Part shown: in pieces, positions 1-7,503 of the stretch
How the letters are laid out: the number at the start of each line of letters is the position of its first letter
Position numbering within the stretch: the stretch's first letter is position 1
Source of the DNA: CAYTKU01 sp964550845
Lineage (GTDB): Bacteria; Patescibacteriota; Patescibacteriia; Magasanikbacterales; UBA922
Reading direction: 5' to 3'
NCBI GenBank assembly: GCA_964550845.1
Contig: CAZKAD010000001.1
Span: forward strand, 195,315 to 259,314
DNA length: 64,000 nt
Position numbers and translations under genes: made by a program
Notes under the pieces: model-generated
Told to the model about the DNA's origin: nothing
Database searches by the model: none
The model's input: only the letters and a program-made list of their open reading frames with translations

Positions 1-16
1 GTCCCAAAAAAGGGAC
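1..16. repeat. R-element core hairpin at the window edge
   Basis: GTCCC and GGGAC flank six A residues. This matches the core of the dispersed R-element and lies 9 bases past the stop of the minus-strand gene ending at 25. It is cut by the window edge. Confidence 0.5.
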
Positions 17-24
17 TTTCACGA

Positions 25-1569
25 TCACTCAATTCTCCAAGTTCGAAGAATTTGATCACAATTGTCAGGGAAAGGAAACGAAATTAAATTATCGCCATCA
101 CGTTGCCATCCATCGTAAAATAAATAGACACTTCCGAAATCAAACGGAAAACCGAACAAATATTTCTTCAACGTGTCAAGCAGTTTTTGTTGACGAGCTT
201 TCTTTTCAATTCGTTGAACGACGTGATTAACCCGGAATGTATCTGGATTGTATCGAATGAAGAGGAGTTGTTTTCGAAAGGTCCGAAATAGAGCTTCCAT
301 TCGTTCAAATTCACAATTCCTCCCGATGTATCTTGCATGCTGATTTTCGTCAACTTCGATGATGATTGCATGCCCATCAAATTCAAACACGATATCAGGT
401 CGATATTTGTTGCAAGTTTTGTCAATCACAACATCGACTAAATGCGGTGTGTATCCATTGGCAGTTAAAAAGGCAACAATTTCGTTCTGCTTGACTAAGC
501 GTTGAGACTTATTTCGATATTGGGCATAATATTGATCAGTGGCTAGACAAAAGTTAATACATAATCCATCCGAGTTGACGACGTCGAGACGTGAACATCG
601 TATGCAAATTCTTTCGGAGAGGTCGATTTCACCAGTTTCTGGGTGGAGTTTACAATGGGCTGGTTTTCGAATACCAAGAGATGCAATCTCGGTGCAGCCT
701 TTCGATTCGCAACGATGAGTTGGATTTGGGATCATCCATGGTTGTTTACATTGGGAACAAAAAGCAGGTTTGTTACCTGGGAAATTAAAATAGGCGGTTG
801 TCCCACATGAACAGTATGATTTTGTTAGATTAATCATATCGGGACTTTTACATCCTCCACAACGAATTCGTTGTCGATCTTCAAGATAGCCAAAACTGGC
901 TTTTTTATTACCACATACTTGACATCTCGGATAATCAAATGAAATCATTCCTGTTTCTTGATGTTCACCACAACGTTCTTTTTTTCCATTTGGATATCCA
1001 AAATGCCTCTGAGATTGACATCGATTTCCTTTTTCATCGACAAAAGTGCACATTTGTCCATTGGTCATATTTTTTAAATTTTTCATCCCTGGTGTTTTGT
1101 GTTCGTCGCAAAATTGTGGTGATTCTCCGAGATGTCCAAATTGCGCTCTTGTTTCGCATCCTTCCCGAAGGCATTTTTTACTATTGACATCTTCCATGTC
1201 GTTCGATTTACACTTTCCGCAATGAGTTGCTGTTTGTCCAGGAAATCCAAAATTTGGTCGCGACTCACATTTAATTCCGTCTTTACCAAGGCATTTCGAA
1301 TGTGTAAGATCTTCCATCCAAGTTTCCTTATGTGTTGTACATCGAATGCGACGTCCACCGGATACCCCAAAACTAGCCCCTTTTCCACAAATCTCACATT
1401 TCCGATTTTTTCGAAACCACTCCCTTACCGGATGATGTTTCATTTCAATTACTTCATCAGAAAATTTCGGTTTTCGACGACGTTGTTCAATGGTGGTGTA
1501 ATAACAAGCGGCATCGTAGACATGTTGAAGAATGCCGAATGCAGTTTCAAAATCGATAGCGAAATCCAT
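25..1569 (-). CDS. EsV-1-7 cysteine-repeat protein with C-terminal nuclease-like domain
   Basis: 514 residues from the ATG at 1569. Residues about 58-345 hold seven to eight repeats of the form Cx2-4C..(A/N)FG..(R/F)Cx2(H/C)K...M.(D/N)L, which match the EsV-1-7 cysteine-rich motif known from phaeoviruses, brown algae and other giant viruses. The C-terminal part contains RPDIVFEFDG and IIIEVDENQH, the acidic core of PD-(D/E)XK/Vsr-like nucleases, followed by a basic helix. The repeats are probably zinc-binding and could guide a nuclease to nucleic acid; that is inference. An upstream TTG would add 11 residues, but those translate the terminator hairpin of the neighbouring gene, so the ATG is preferred. 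An R-element-like hairpin lies just past the stop at 1-16. Confidence 0.8.
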   Translation of the reverse strand: MDFAIDFETAFGILQHVYDAACYYTTIEQRRRKPKFSDEVIEMKHHPVREWFRKNRKCEICGKGASFGVSGGRRIRCTTHKETWMEDLTHSKCLGKDGIKCESRPNFGFPGQTATHCGKCKSNDMEDVNSKKCLREGCETRAQFGHLGESPQFCDEHKTPGMKNLKNMTNGQMCTFVDEKGNRCQSQRHFGYPNGKKERCGEHQETGMISFDYPRCQVCGNKKASFGYLEDRQRIRCGGCKSPDMINLTKSYCSCGTTAYFNFPGNKPAFCSQCKQPWMIPNPTHRCESKGCTEIASLGIRKPAHCKLHPETGEIDLSERICIRCSRLDVVNSDGLCINFCLATDQYYAQYRNKSQRLVKQNEIVAFLTANGYTPHLVDVVIDKTCNKYRPDIVFEFDGHAIIIEVDENQHARYIGRNCEFERMEALFRTFRKQLLFIRYNPDTFRVNHVVQRIEKKARQQKLLDTLKKYLFGFPFDFGSVYLFYDGWQRDGDNLISFPFPDNCDQILRTWRIE

Positions 1570-1571
1570 AT

Positions 1572-1595
1572 TTTGTTTCCCTAAGAGGAAACAAA
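1572..1595 (-). terminator. 3' stem-loop of the 1647-2036 gene
   Basis: A nine-base stem (TTTGTTTCC/GGAAACAAA) closes a six-base loop. It lies between the stop of the minus gene ending at 1647 and the start of the next minus gene at 1569, as expected for a transcript-end hairpin. Confidence 0.6.
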
Positions 1596-1604
1596 GGATC
1601 AATT

Positions 1605-1634
1605 TTTAACCAGTCCAGAGGACGTTTAAACGTC
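1605..1634. repeat. dispersed palindromic R-element
   Basis: The segment reads TTAACC-AGTCC-AGA-GGAC-GTTTAAAC-GTC. It is one copy of the R-element, here between two minus-strand genes. Confidence 0.7.
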
Positions 1635-1646
1635 TTTTTTTTCGAT

Positions 1647-2036
1647 CTAAGTCTCTCTCAACTCGTGTAAAATCTCAGTCGCAGAATTGAGTGCCTTTTG
1701 ACTCTCTGCAAGTTGTCGTTCAAGCTGATCGAGTCGATCTTGAATTAGTTCCTCTCGTTGTTTTGCCTGTTCTTCGGAACGCTTAGCCTGTTCCTCGGAA
1801 TGTTTAAGTTCAGCCAGATGTTTTTCTTTCATCGAGGTAAGTGCTGATTCGGCCCCCACGAGATATTGGTCAATTTGATTCAATTGTCGGATATAATCTT
1901 TATTCAGTTCATCTTGGCGGTCAAGCTCGGCTATATTTTCATTCAACACTTGTCCAACATCGCGAAGATGGGTTGCTATCTCACGATGAAGATTGTCGTC
2001 GTTTAGACTTAGACTTAAACTTTGTGAATCAGTCAT
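1647..2036 (-). CDS. small coiled-coil protein
   Basis: 129 residues starting at an ATG. Almost the whole chain is predicted helix with heptad-like Leu/Ile spacing, and residues about 75-100 repeat SEEQAKR. There is no signal peptide, membrane segment or enzyme motif. It is probably a structural or scaffold protein. It is co-oriented with the EsV-1-7 gene and separated from it by a hairpin and an R-element. I do not recognise a family. Confidence 0.65.
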   Translation of the reverse strand: MTDSQSLSLSLNDDNLHREIATHLRDVGQVLNENIAELDRQDELNKDYIRQLNQIDQYLVGAESALTSMKEKHLAELKHSEEQAKRSEEQAKQREELIQDRLDQLERQLAESQKALNSATEILHELRET

Positions 2037-2197
2037 TTTTAAAAACCTTTGTGGATGTTTAAGAAGAATTGAAACTCTTTATTTCAAGATCTCAAGATTA
2101 AAAACCAAAATTGATTTTTTTGATCAAAAATAATTGAATTTTGACTTGCACTCAAGAACCTCAAAAAAACGTTCTTCACCTCATTCCCAATTTCCCA

Positions 2198-2838
2198 ATG
2201 AATTCCTTTGACGCTCACATTTCTATCTATTTGATGATTGTACTCGCCTCAATCGACCGTCCCTTGTGTTTGCTTCTAGTTTGCTTCTGGTACATTGGTC
2301 TGATCCAATTCTTGAATCAAAAGGTTAACGCAATGNNNNNNNNNNNNNNNNNNNNNNNNNNNNNNNNNNNNNNNNNNNNNNNNNNNNNNNNNNNNNNNNN
2401 NNNNNNNNNNNNNNNNNNNNNNNNNNNNNNNNNNNTTGCTTCTGGTACATTGGTCTGATCCAATTCTTGAATCAAAAGGTTAACGCAATGACGAATCTTC
2501 AAACGATTTGTTTGTTGATTGGATTTGTATTGGGTCTAGTCGCGTTGAATCACCATTCGATTGATCAATTCGAATTTGTGATCATGCATTTGATTCGAAT
2601 CGTGATAATTGTATTGTATGCAATTCTTTTAGCCATCGTTGTTGACGTCTTTTTCTTGCTCGTCTTCGTTGTAATCTTTTGGACTGCCGATGGGATCAAG
2701 TGGACACTTGATCGCCTTCAAATTGGCAAAGATCAAAAAGCTCATCATATCCATGAGCTTCTTTGCCAATCAGTTGTAAATGTTTCTGAATTTTTGGAGA
2801 AACATTTGATCATCTGCCTCACCGTTACGTCAGACTAA
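2198..2838 (+). CDS. multi-pass membrane protein interrupted by an N-gap
   Basis: The reading frame begins at ATG 2198, runs to 2335, meets 100 N, and continues in the same frame to a stop at 2838. The 55 bases before the gap (2281-2335) are repeated exactly after it (2436-2490). If they are one sequence, the gene codes for about 161 residues with three hydrophobic segments (residues about 8-33, 50-65 and 75-105) and a charged tail. The tail carries DNA for an inverted repeat at 2723-2770. The family is unknown. Without the gap correction an annotator would see two fragments. Confidence 0.6.
2281..2335. repeat. left copy of 55-base gap-flanking duplicate
   Basis: These 55 bases are identical to 2436-2490. 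Together they flank exactly 100 N, which is typical of an assembler end overlap rather than a biological repeat. Confidence 0.85.
2336..2435. other. assembly gap of exactly 100 N
   Basis: A scaffolding gap of conventional length. Both sides carry the same 55 bases, so the true gap length is probably minus 55. Confidence 0.95.
2436..2490. repeat. right copy of 55-base gap-flanking duplicate
   Basis: Exact copy of 2281-2335. It begins immediately after the N run. Confidence 0.85.
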
Positions 2839-2862
2839 CTTTTTTTGTTTACTTTTAACTTA

Positions 2863-2914
2863 AGATAAAACTCGAAAAACAAACAAAAAGATAAAACTCG
2901 AAAAACAAACAAAA
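2863..2914. repeat. 26-base tandem duplication
   Basis: The unit AGATAAAACTCGAAAAACAA plus six more A/C bases occurs twice head to tail, downstream of the membrane-protein gene. Confidence 0.8.
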
Positions 2915-2925
2915 AAAATCCCGGT

Positions 2926-2953
2926 GATTCTTTTCTTCTCGAAGAAAAGAATC
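2926..2953. terminator. shared hairpin between convergent genes
   Basis: A perfect 13-base stem (GATTCTTTTCTTC/GAAGAAAAGAATC) with a two-base tip lies between the + stop at 2838 and the - stop at 2971. Confidence 0.7.
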
Positions 2954-2970
2954 ATCATCCTTTACTAATA

Positions 2971-4356
2971 TTACATCGTCATTTGTTTCATTTGTCGATA
3001 AGCTGGGTTATCAATTGAAGTAATTGGATACTCTCCGTAAAAGCCAAAACATTTATCTTTTCTCAACCAATATCTCAATGAAGATGGATGCGAATAGGCA
3101 ATCGCTAGTCTTGAAGATGAGTCTAACAAATACATCTGAGATTGGAAGTATTCATAATGCACAGTTTTCAAATCTTCATTTCCGACGAAAGTATTTACAT
3201 TCAAGAGAAGTAAATAAGAAGGGATTGAAAAAGCCGGAAGACTTCCTTTACTTCGTTCAGCAGTATCTCGATAAGATTCAGGAATTAAAGCATACAAATA
3301 AATTCGCTGTCCATCAACTTGAAACCAAGTATAGAAAAATCGAAGACTTGTAACGTAATTATGATCATTAATCAAACCCTTTCCCGCTTTTCTTTCATCT
3401 GAAAGAACAAAATCAGAATCGTCAGACAATTGTTTCCTCTCTTTGACAGTCAAAAAACATTCCGATGGCAATTTACCAAGAGTGCAATTTTTTGCTAATT
3501 GATTCAAATAAGGAGTTGGATCCATGAAGAAAGCAAATTTTGATGCCTCTCCAACCAAAGGAGCGAAAAATGGATTCGGCATCAAAACATCTGGATTGTC
3601 CATTCCATTTTTTGTGTAGATCGCATCTCGAAATTGCTCATAAAAATCTTCTTCGAGATATGAATCGGGTGTAAGAAAATGATCCGGATGAAACACTTCA
3701 ATTTCGGGGTGAGCAAACATTTGGATATAACCAGCCTTATTTTTTGTTAAACAGACAGGAAGATGTTTTCCATTCCAAAATGAAGGTGTAAATTGAAGAG
3801 GTTCGTCAAGACTTTCAAAAGCATCGATATTGTAGACCGGATTATTGATTCAATGTTTGAGTGCGAGTCGAATTAATTGATCATAATTCGTTTTGTGAAA
3901 AATAATTGATCCATGGGGAATATATCGTTGCAATTTTTGGAAATTTAAATCATCGTCGAAATAAAGGTAGGCTGGATCAACGCGTTTAATTTTACCTGCA
4001 AAATCAGGCAGTTCAGATCGAGGATAATATTGCTTCGATTTCCAAAATTCTGTCAGAGCCTGAAAGAATTGATACAATTTGTTTTCACTCTGATCAAGGA
4101 CCTTGAATCCAACTGAAAAGGTTGGAAAATAAAGACCATAATATCCAATTACTTTCTCGGATTTCTTCTTAGTTTTACTCTTACTCTTACTTTTACTCTT
4201 TCTCTTACTCGTTTCAACAAATTTCTTTTCCTGGATGACATTCTTGATTGATTTTGCCTCGCCAATTGAAGAAATGATATAATCTGGATGATGACGGGCA
4301 GGAAATAAATCGATTTCGTTAATCTCTAGTTCGGACATTTTCTGAAGCATTAACAT
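2971..4356 (-). pseudogene. nonsense-mutated, C-terminally truncated paralogue of the 8588-10624 gene
   Basis: Two stretches, 3850-4356 and 2971-3720, are in the same frame and are colinear with the N-terminal and middle parts of the 678-residue protein at 8588-10624. The 130 bases between them are also in frame and homologous (NNPVYNI versus NNPIYDI). A single TGA at 3850-3852 stands where the paralogue has CGA (Arg), a C-to-T change. The frame ends at MKQMTM, about 210 residues before the paralogue's end. A Lys/Ser-rich segment (KSKSKSK) is inserted near residue 60. The start is either 4356 or the third ATG at 4338. Readthrough of the single stop cannot be excluded. Confidence 0.85.
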
Positions 4357-4367
4357 TTGAAAAGGGG

Positions 4368-4397
4368 AAATTATTTTCTCGAATGAAAAAATAATTT
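4368..4397 (-). terminator. 3' hairpin of the 4467-5222 gene
   Basis: AATTATTTTC and GAAAAAATAATT form an imperfect A/T stem downstream of the minus gene's stop. Confidence 0.5.
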
Positions 4398-4399
4398 TT

Positions 4400-4466
4400 A
4401 CTTCAATTACTTTGATTACTTCAATTACTTTGATTACTTCAATTACTTTGATTACTTCAATTACTT
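4400..4466. repeat. 18-base tandem repeat
   Basis: The unit ACTTCAATTACTTTGATT occurs about 3.6 times and ends at the stop codon of the minus gene beginning at 4467. It is a microsatellite-like 3' UTR. Confidence 0.85.
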
Positions 4467-5222
4467 CTATCCGTACAGTCCAATTGCAAATAGAGACTTT
4501 TCAAGTTGTTGCCTCAATGTCACATTGACTGGCGGAATCACTGGATCCATTTCGCTTGGAGGAATAGCCGACCCGTCAGAATAGAAATAATTGTATTGCC
4601 CCTTCTTCCAAGGATTATTGAGAATATAATAACCGTTTTGATCGGCAAAGTAAGCGTACATGTAATAATAATCCGGAGAATCTGGAAAAGATTCAACGTA
4701 AATCCAACCTTCGTGAATTGTTCCTCCAGCCAGTACCTTATAGTATCCTTGTTTAATTAATACTCTTTGATAGGAAAATTTTGGATCTTTAAGATTAATC
4801 GTTTTAGGGCTAAACGGGCGATAAACATAACTATATCCCCGGTATGACAAAACAGGAGAATTTGAATTGAACCCAAACAGAGAAGAGGGAGGAGTGAATT
4901 TCAAATTTGTTCCAGGAACGGTACCATCGGAAAGAACCGCATAGACGACGTTTGGTGGAGGAGTTTTTGGGTGAAACGTACCGGCGGGGCTTCCAAAATT
5001 GGGAGCTTGAAATTGATTAGGAGCTAATTGAGTTTGTAATCGAAGGAGATTATCATCTCCGACCAGATATCCCTTCAAAGTTGGTTCACTAAGTGTAACT
5101 TTCGCTTTAACTCCCGTCATTGATCTGTAATTCATCAAACTAATTAAGACGAGAAGGAGACTGAAATAGAAGACAATCACTAAGAGCATCCCCCATCCGA
5201 TTGCTGAGACCACTGCAGACAT
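4467..5222 (-). CDS. N-terminally anchored membrane protein
   Basis: 251 residues from ATG 5222. An upstream in-frame ATG at 5405 would translate through the hairpin of the next gene, so it is rejected. One strong transmembrane segment (residues about 8-32) is followed by a Pro-, Gly- and Tyr-rich domain with many YSY/YYY clusters and no cysteine. The topology suggests a short inner tail and a large outer or luminal domain, as in virion surface proteins. I do not recognise a family. Confidence 0.7.
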   Translation of the reverse strand: MSAVVSAIGWGMLLVIVFYFSLLLVLISLMNYRSMTGVKAKVTLSEPTLKGYLVGDDNLLRLQTQLAPNQFQAPNFGSPAGTFHPKTPPPNVVYAVLSDGTVPGTNLKFTPPSSLFGFNSNSPVLSYRGYSYVYRPFSPKTINLKDPKFSYQRVLIKQGYYKVLAGGTIHEGWIYVESFPDSPDYYYMYAYFADQNGYYILNNPWKKGQYNYFYSDGSAIPPSEMDPVIPPVNVTLRQQLEKSLFAIGLYG

Positions 5223-5274
5223 TCTTTTTTTGGAATCGAAAGGAAAAAGAATATTTTCGTTAGAAAATGAGGCC

Positions 5275-5302
5275 TTTTTCTTTCCTCGAGAGGAAAGAAA
5301 AA
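5275..5302 (-). terminator. 3' hairpin of the T5orf172 gene
   Basis: A perfect 13-base stem (TTTTTCTTTCCTC/GAGGAAAGAAAAA) around GA, 27 bases past the minus stop at 5329. Confidence 0.75.
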
Positions 5303-5328
5303 TTTTTGAATGTTTAAACGTCCTTGAA

Positions 5329-6720
5329 TTAAGGTGATTTTGTACAACACCATTTGAGGAAGTTTGTCTGTAAATATTTCGGATTATAAAATATACTATC
5401 ATCATAGTCCATTATTATTTGCCATGTCATAAAGTCGGAATTGTTATTGTCATCCAGGCATTTTATGATTAAGTCTTTATTATCATTTAAATATTTTTTA
5501 TATTTCGGAATATCATACATTTTCTTTGTATCCTCATTCTGACAGACAACGATAACCTGAATATTACCTAAGCTACAAAAATCTTTTAGCTGTTCTTCAA
5601 TTGGAACATTTGCCGGATTATTTTTGGGAATTATGACACATCTACATGTACTTTCAGAAACTAACTTTACATCATTTAATTCATCATTACGATAAAATTC
5701 AGAAGATTCAAGAAATCTTACACCAATCATAGTAAGTAAAGACTGTACCCATGTTGTCAGTAAACATTCATTATAATCATAAAATATAATTTGTTTTTCT
5801 TCACATTTTACTACCAAGTTATACATTAATTTTTTATATTGAATTAATACATCATTCAATATTAATGATTTTAAAATATCTTCGACGATATTAATATTAA
5901 GATCGGATATGTTGTTTGTATTAAATATAATATTGCTACAGTAACAATTTTCGTATGCTAGTATTTTATCTCCAATTACTTCATCAAGAGGAGTAAATGT
6001 CATATTTATGGCATTGAATACATTATAGTCTTTTCCAGATTTGGAACATTGGCGCGGAACAACGTATTCGTGACGAGGGGTGTTATAAAATTTATAATCC
6101 TCTATACAGCATGTGTCAAGTGTATCTTTCCATATTTTTTCGATGTCAAAACATATGTCTTTTTGACATTGTTTGATAAAGCCTTTCAAAGAGAATTCAG
6201 TAAACATATCGCCATGTAATGCTAACACTATCCAAGGACAACCCTTGTATTTTACGTACGCTTGTTTATATCCTGTAGTTTTAATAATTATTTTATCAAT
6301 TCCGCTATATTTAATCCACTCTTTGTACGTCGTAATTTGATTATTGGGATGGTTATTCTTTTTGACTTCATCATTAACCTTTGTTTCAACTTCATTCACA
6401 CACTTCTTACCTTCATCTTTAATAACCAAATAAATAACATCAATCATATTTCTATAATCGCCTTCAAAATATTCGTTACCGAAATCTTTTCTTTGTTTGA
6501 AATTTTGTCGAAACTTCTCAAGGACATCTTTTTCAACACATACACAATCATTACAGATCATTTGAAATAACAAAACCGAACCTTTCGGATATTGGGCGAA
6601 CCTTTTGTGATTTTCTTGAGTAGTTCGTCCAACTTTGTAGACATTTTCTTTTGTCTTGACAAATTCTCTCAATTGTAACAAATAAATATAGTTTGTTGTA
6701 ATAACTTCATTTTCAGCCAT
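5329..6720 (-). CDS. T5orf172/MUG113 (GIY-YIG-like) domain protein
   Basis: 463 residues. Residues about 10-100 read YIYLLQLREF, YKVGRTTQENHKRFAQYPKG, CVCVEKDVLEKF and EYFEGDY, the signature of the T5orf172/MUG113 branch of the GIY-YIG nuclease-like fold. This domain is abundant in mimivirus-like genomes. The remaining 350 residues are an uncharacterised Asn/Ile/Lys-rich region. The gene is clearly more AT-rich than its neighbours and prefers ATA, TTA and AAT codons, which suggests recent acquisition. An AAAATTGA octamer lies about 40 bases upstream (6759-6766, minus strand). Nuclease activity is not established. Confidence 0.8.
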   Translation of the reverse strand: MAENEVITTNYIYLLQLREFVKTKENVYKVGRTTQENHKRFAQYPKGSVLLFQMICNDCVCVEKDVLEKFRQNFKQRKDFGNEYFEGDYRNMIDVIYLVIKDEGKKCVNEVETKVNDEVKKNNHPNNQITTYKEWIKYSGIDKIIIKTTGYKQAYVKYKGCPWIVLALHGDMFTEFSLKGFIKQCQKDICFDIEKIWKDTLDTCCIEDYKFYNTPRHEYVVPRQCSKSGKDYNVFNAINMTFTPLDEVIGDKILAYENCYCSNIIFNTNNISDLNINIVEDILKSLILNDVLIQYKKLMYNLVVKCEEKQIIFYDYNECLLTTWVQSLLTMIGVRFLESSEFYRNDELNDVKLVSESTCRCVIIPKNNPANVPIEEQLKDFCSLGNIQVIVVCQNEDTKKMYDIPKYKKYLNDNKDLIIKCLDDNNNSDFMTWQIIMDYDDSIFYNPKYLQTNFLKWCCTKSP

Positions 6721-6785
6721 TTGTAATCAGATATTATTCAATCTTACTTTTTACTGAATCAATTTTTTTGATTCATTAATGGGTC

Positions 6786-6814
6786 TTTTTCTTTTCCTCG
6801 AGAGGAAAGGAAAA
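6786..6814 (-). terminator. 3' hairpin of the GC-rich 6850-7347 gene
   Basis: Stem of TTTTC-TTTTCCTC with GAGGAAAGGAAAA around CGA, one mismatch. A second small stem CCTTCTT/AAGAAGG lies at 6833-6848. Confidence 0.6.
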
Positions 6815-6849
6815 TTTTTTAACATGCTTAAGCCTTCTTAAAAGAAGGT

Positions 6850-7347
6850 TTAAAACAACGTCAGCTCTGGAGTGAAACGAACCAGATGATTGAGCCTTGG
6901 AAAGGCCTTTGGGTCCTTCTCGATCTTAGCAGTCAGCTGTGAGAGCTCCTGGAGATTCTGCGGAGGCTTGTCAACCAGGTAAACAACTCCGACGCCAGCG
7001 GTGTTCTTCGAGAACCTCTTAATCAACTCATCGAAGTTCAACCAATAATAGTCGATGTCAGAGCAGTCATCAGGATCAACCCCAACAGGGACAGACTCGG
7101 TTCTCAAGTAAAACTCGTCCTGTCCAACTGCGCTGAGGGAGATTTTATCTCCCTTCTCCTCGTAGTCGACCGACAAGATCGAGTTCTTGTCAGTCACGTT
7201 CGACTCGACGTGAGCAAAAAAGATCACGACACGTCCGAAATTCAAAGCTCCGATTCCGGGCTTTGCATCCACAACCTTCAACAAGATTCGCAAGGAATCG
7301 GAATTTCCCTTCTCGGGAAACTCGGTCAGAAACAGCTTCTTGAACAT
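6850..7347 (-). CDS. hypothetical protein with GC-rich, biased codons
   Basis: 165 residues, acidic and beta-rich in appearance, with no membrane segment or known motif. The coding sequence is close to half G+C and favours CTC, AAG, GTC and TCC, unlike all neighbours. In a compact AT-rich viral genome this suggests either translational selection on an abundant protein or recent acquisition. It is divergent from the gene at 7504, and the two share an intergenic region holding a perfect 23-base inverted repeat with AAAATTGA in each arm. Confidence 0.65.
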   Translation of the reverse strand: MFKKLFLTEFPEKGNSDSLRILLKVVDAKPGIGALNFGRVVIFFAHVESNVTDKNSILSVDYEEKGDKISLSAVGQDEFYLRTESVPVGVDPDDCSDIDYYWLNFDELIKRFSKNTAGVGVVYLVDKPPQNLQELSQLTAKIEKDPKAFPRLNHLVRFTPELTLF

Positions 7348-7406
7348 GACTTTCGGAAGAGGAAGATTGAGACTTTGTATGTACGAAATTTACCAGAGTG
7401 TTTAAA

Positions 7407-7463
7407 GAAAAAACTCAATTTTCGAATATTAGTTAATATTATATTCGAAAATTGAGTTTTTTC
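7407..7463. promoter_or_regulatory. palindromic bidirectional promoter
   Basis: Perfect 23-base arms at 7407-7429 and 7441-7463 surround an 11-base loop. Each arm contains the octamer AAAATTGA, pointing at the right gene on + (7448-7455, about 50 bases before ATG 7504) and at the left gene on - (7415-7422, about 70 bases before ATG 7347). The arrangement reads as two head-to-head copies of a mimivirus-type early promoter. Confidence 0.65.
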
Positions 7464-7503
7464 TTCCCGATTGTGAAACAAGTTAATCAATTCATCCATT
7501 CCA

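Noticed and set aside
1570..1602. Longer TTG-initiated start of the EsV-1-7 gene
   Set aside because: The extra residues translate the 3' hairpin of the neighbouring gene, and a good ATG is at 1569.
3850..3852. TGA recoded as a sense codon
   Set aside because: Other genes use TGA as a normal stop and TGG for Trp, so a nonsense mutation is simpler.
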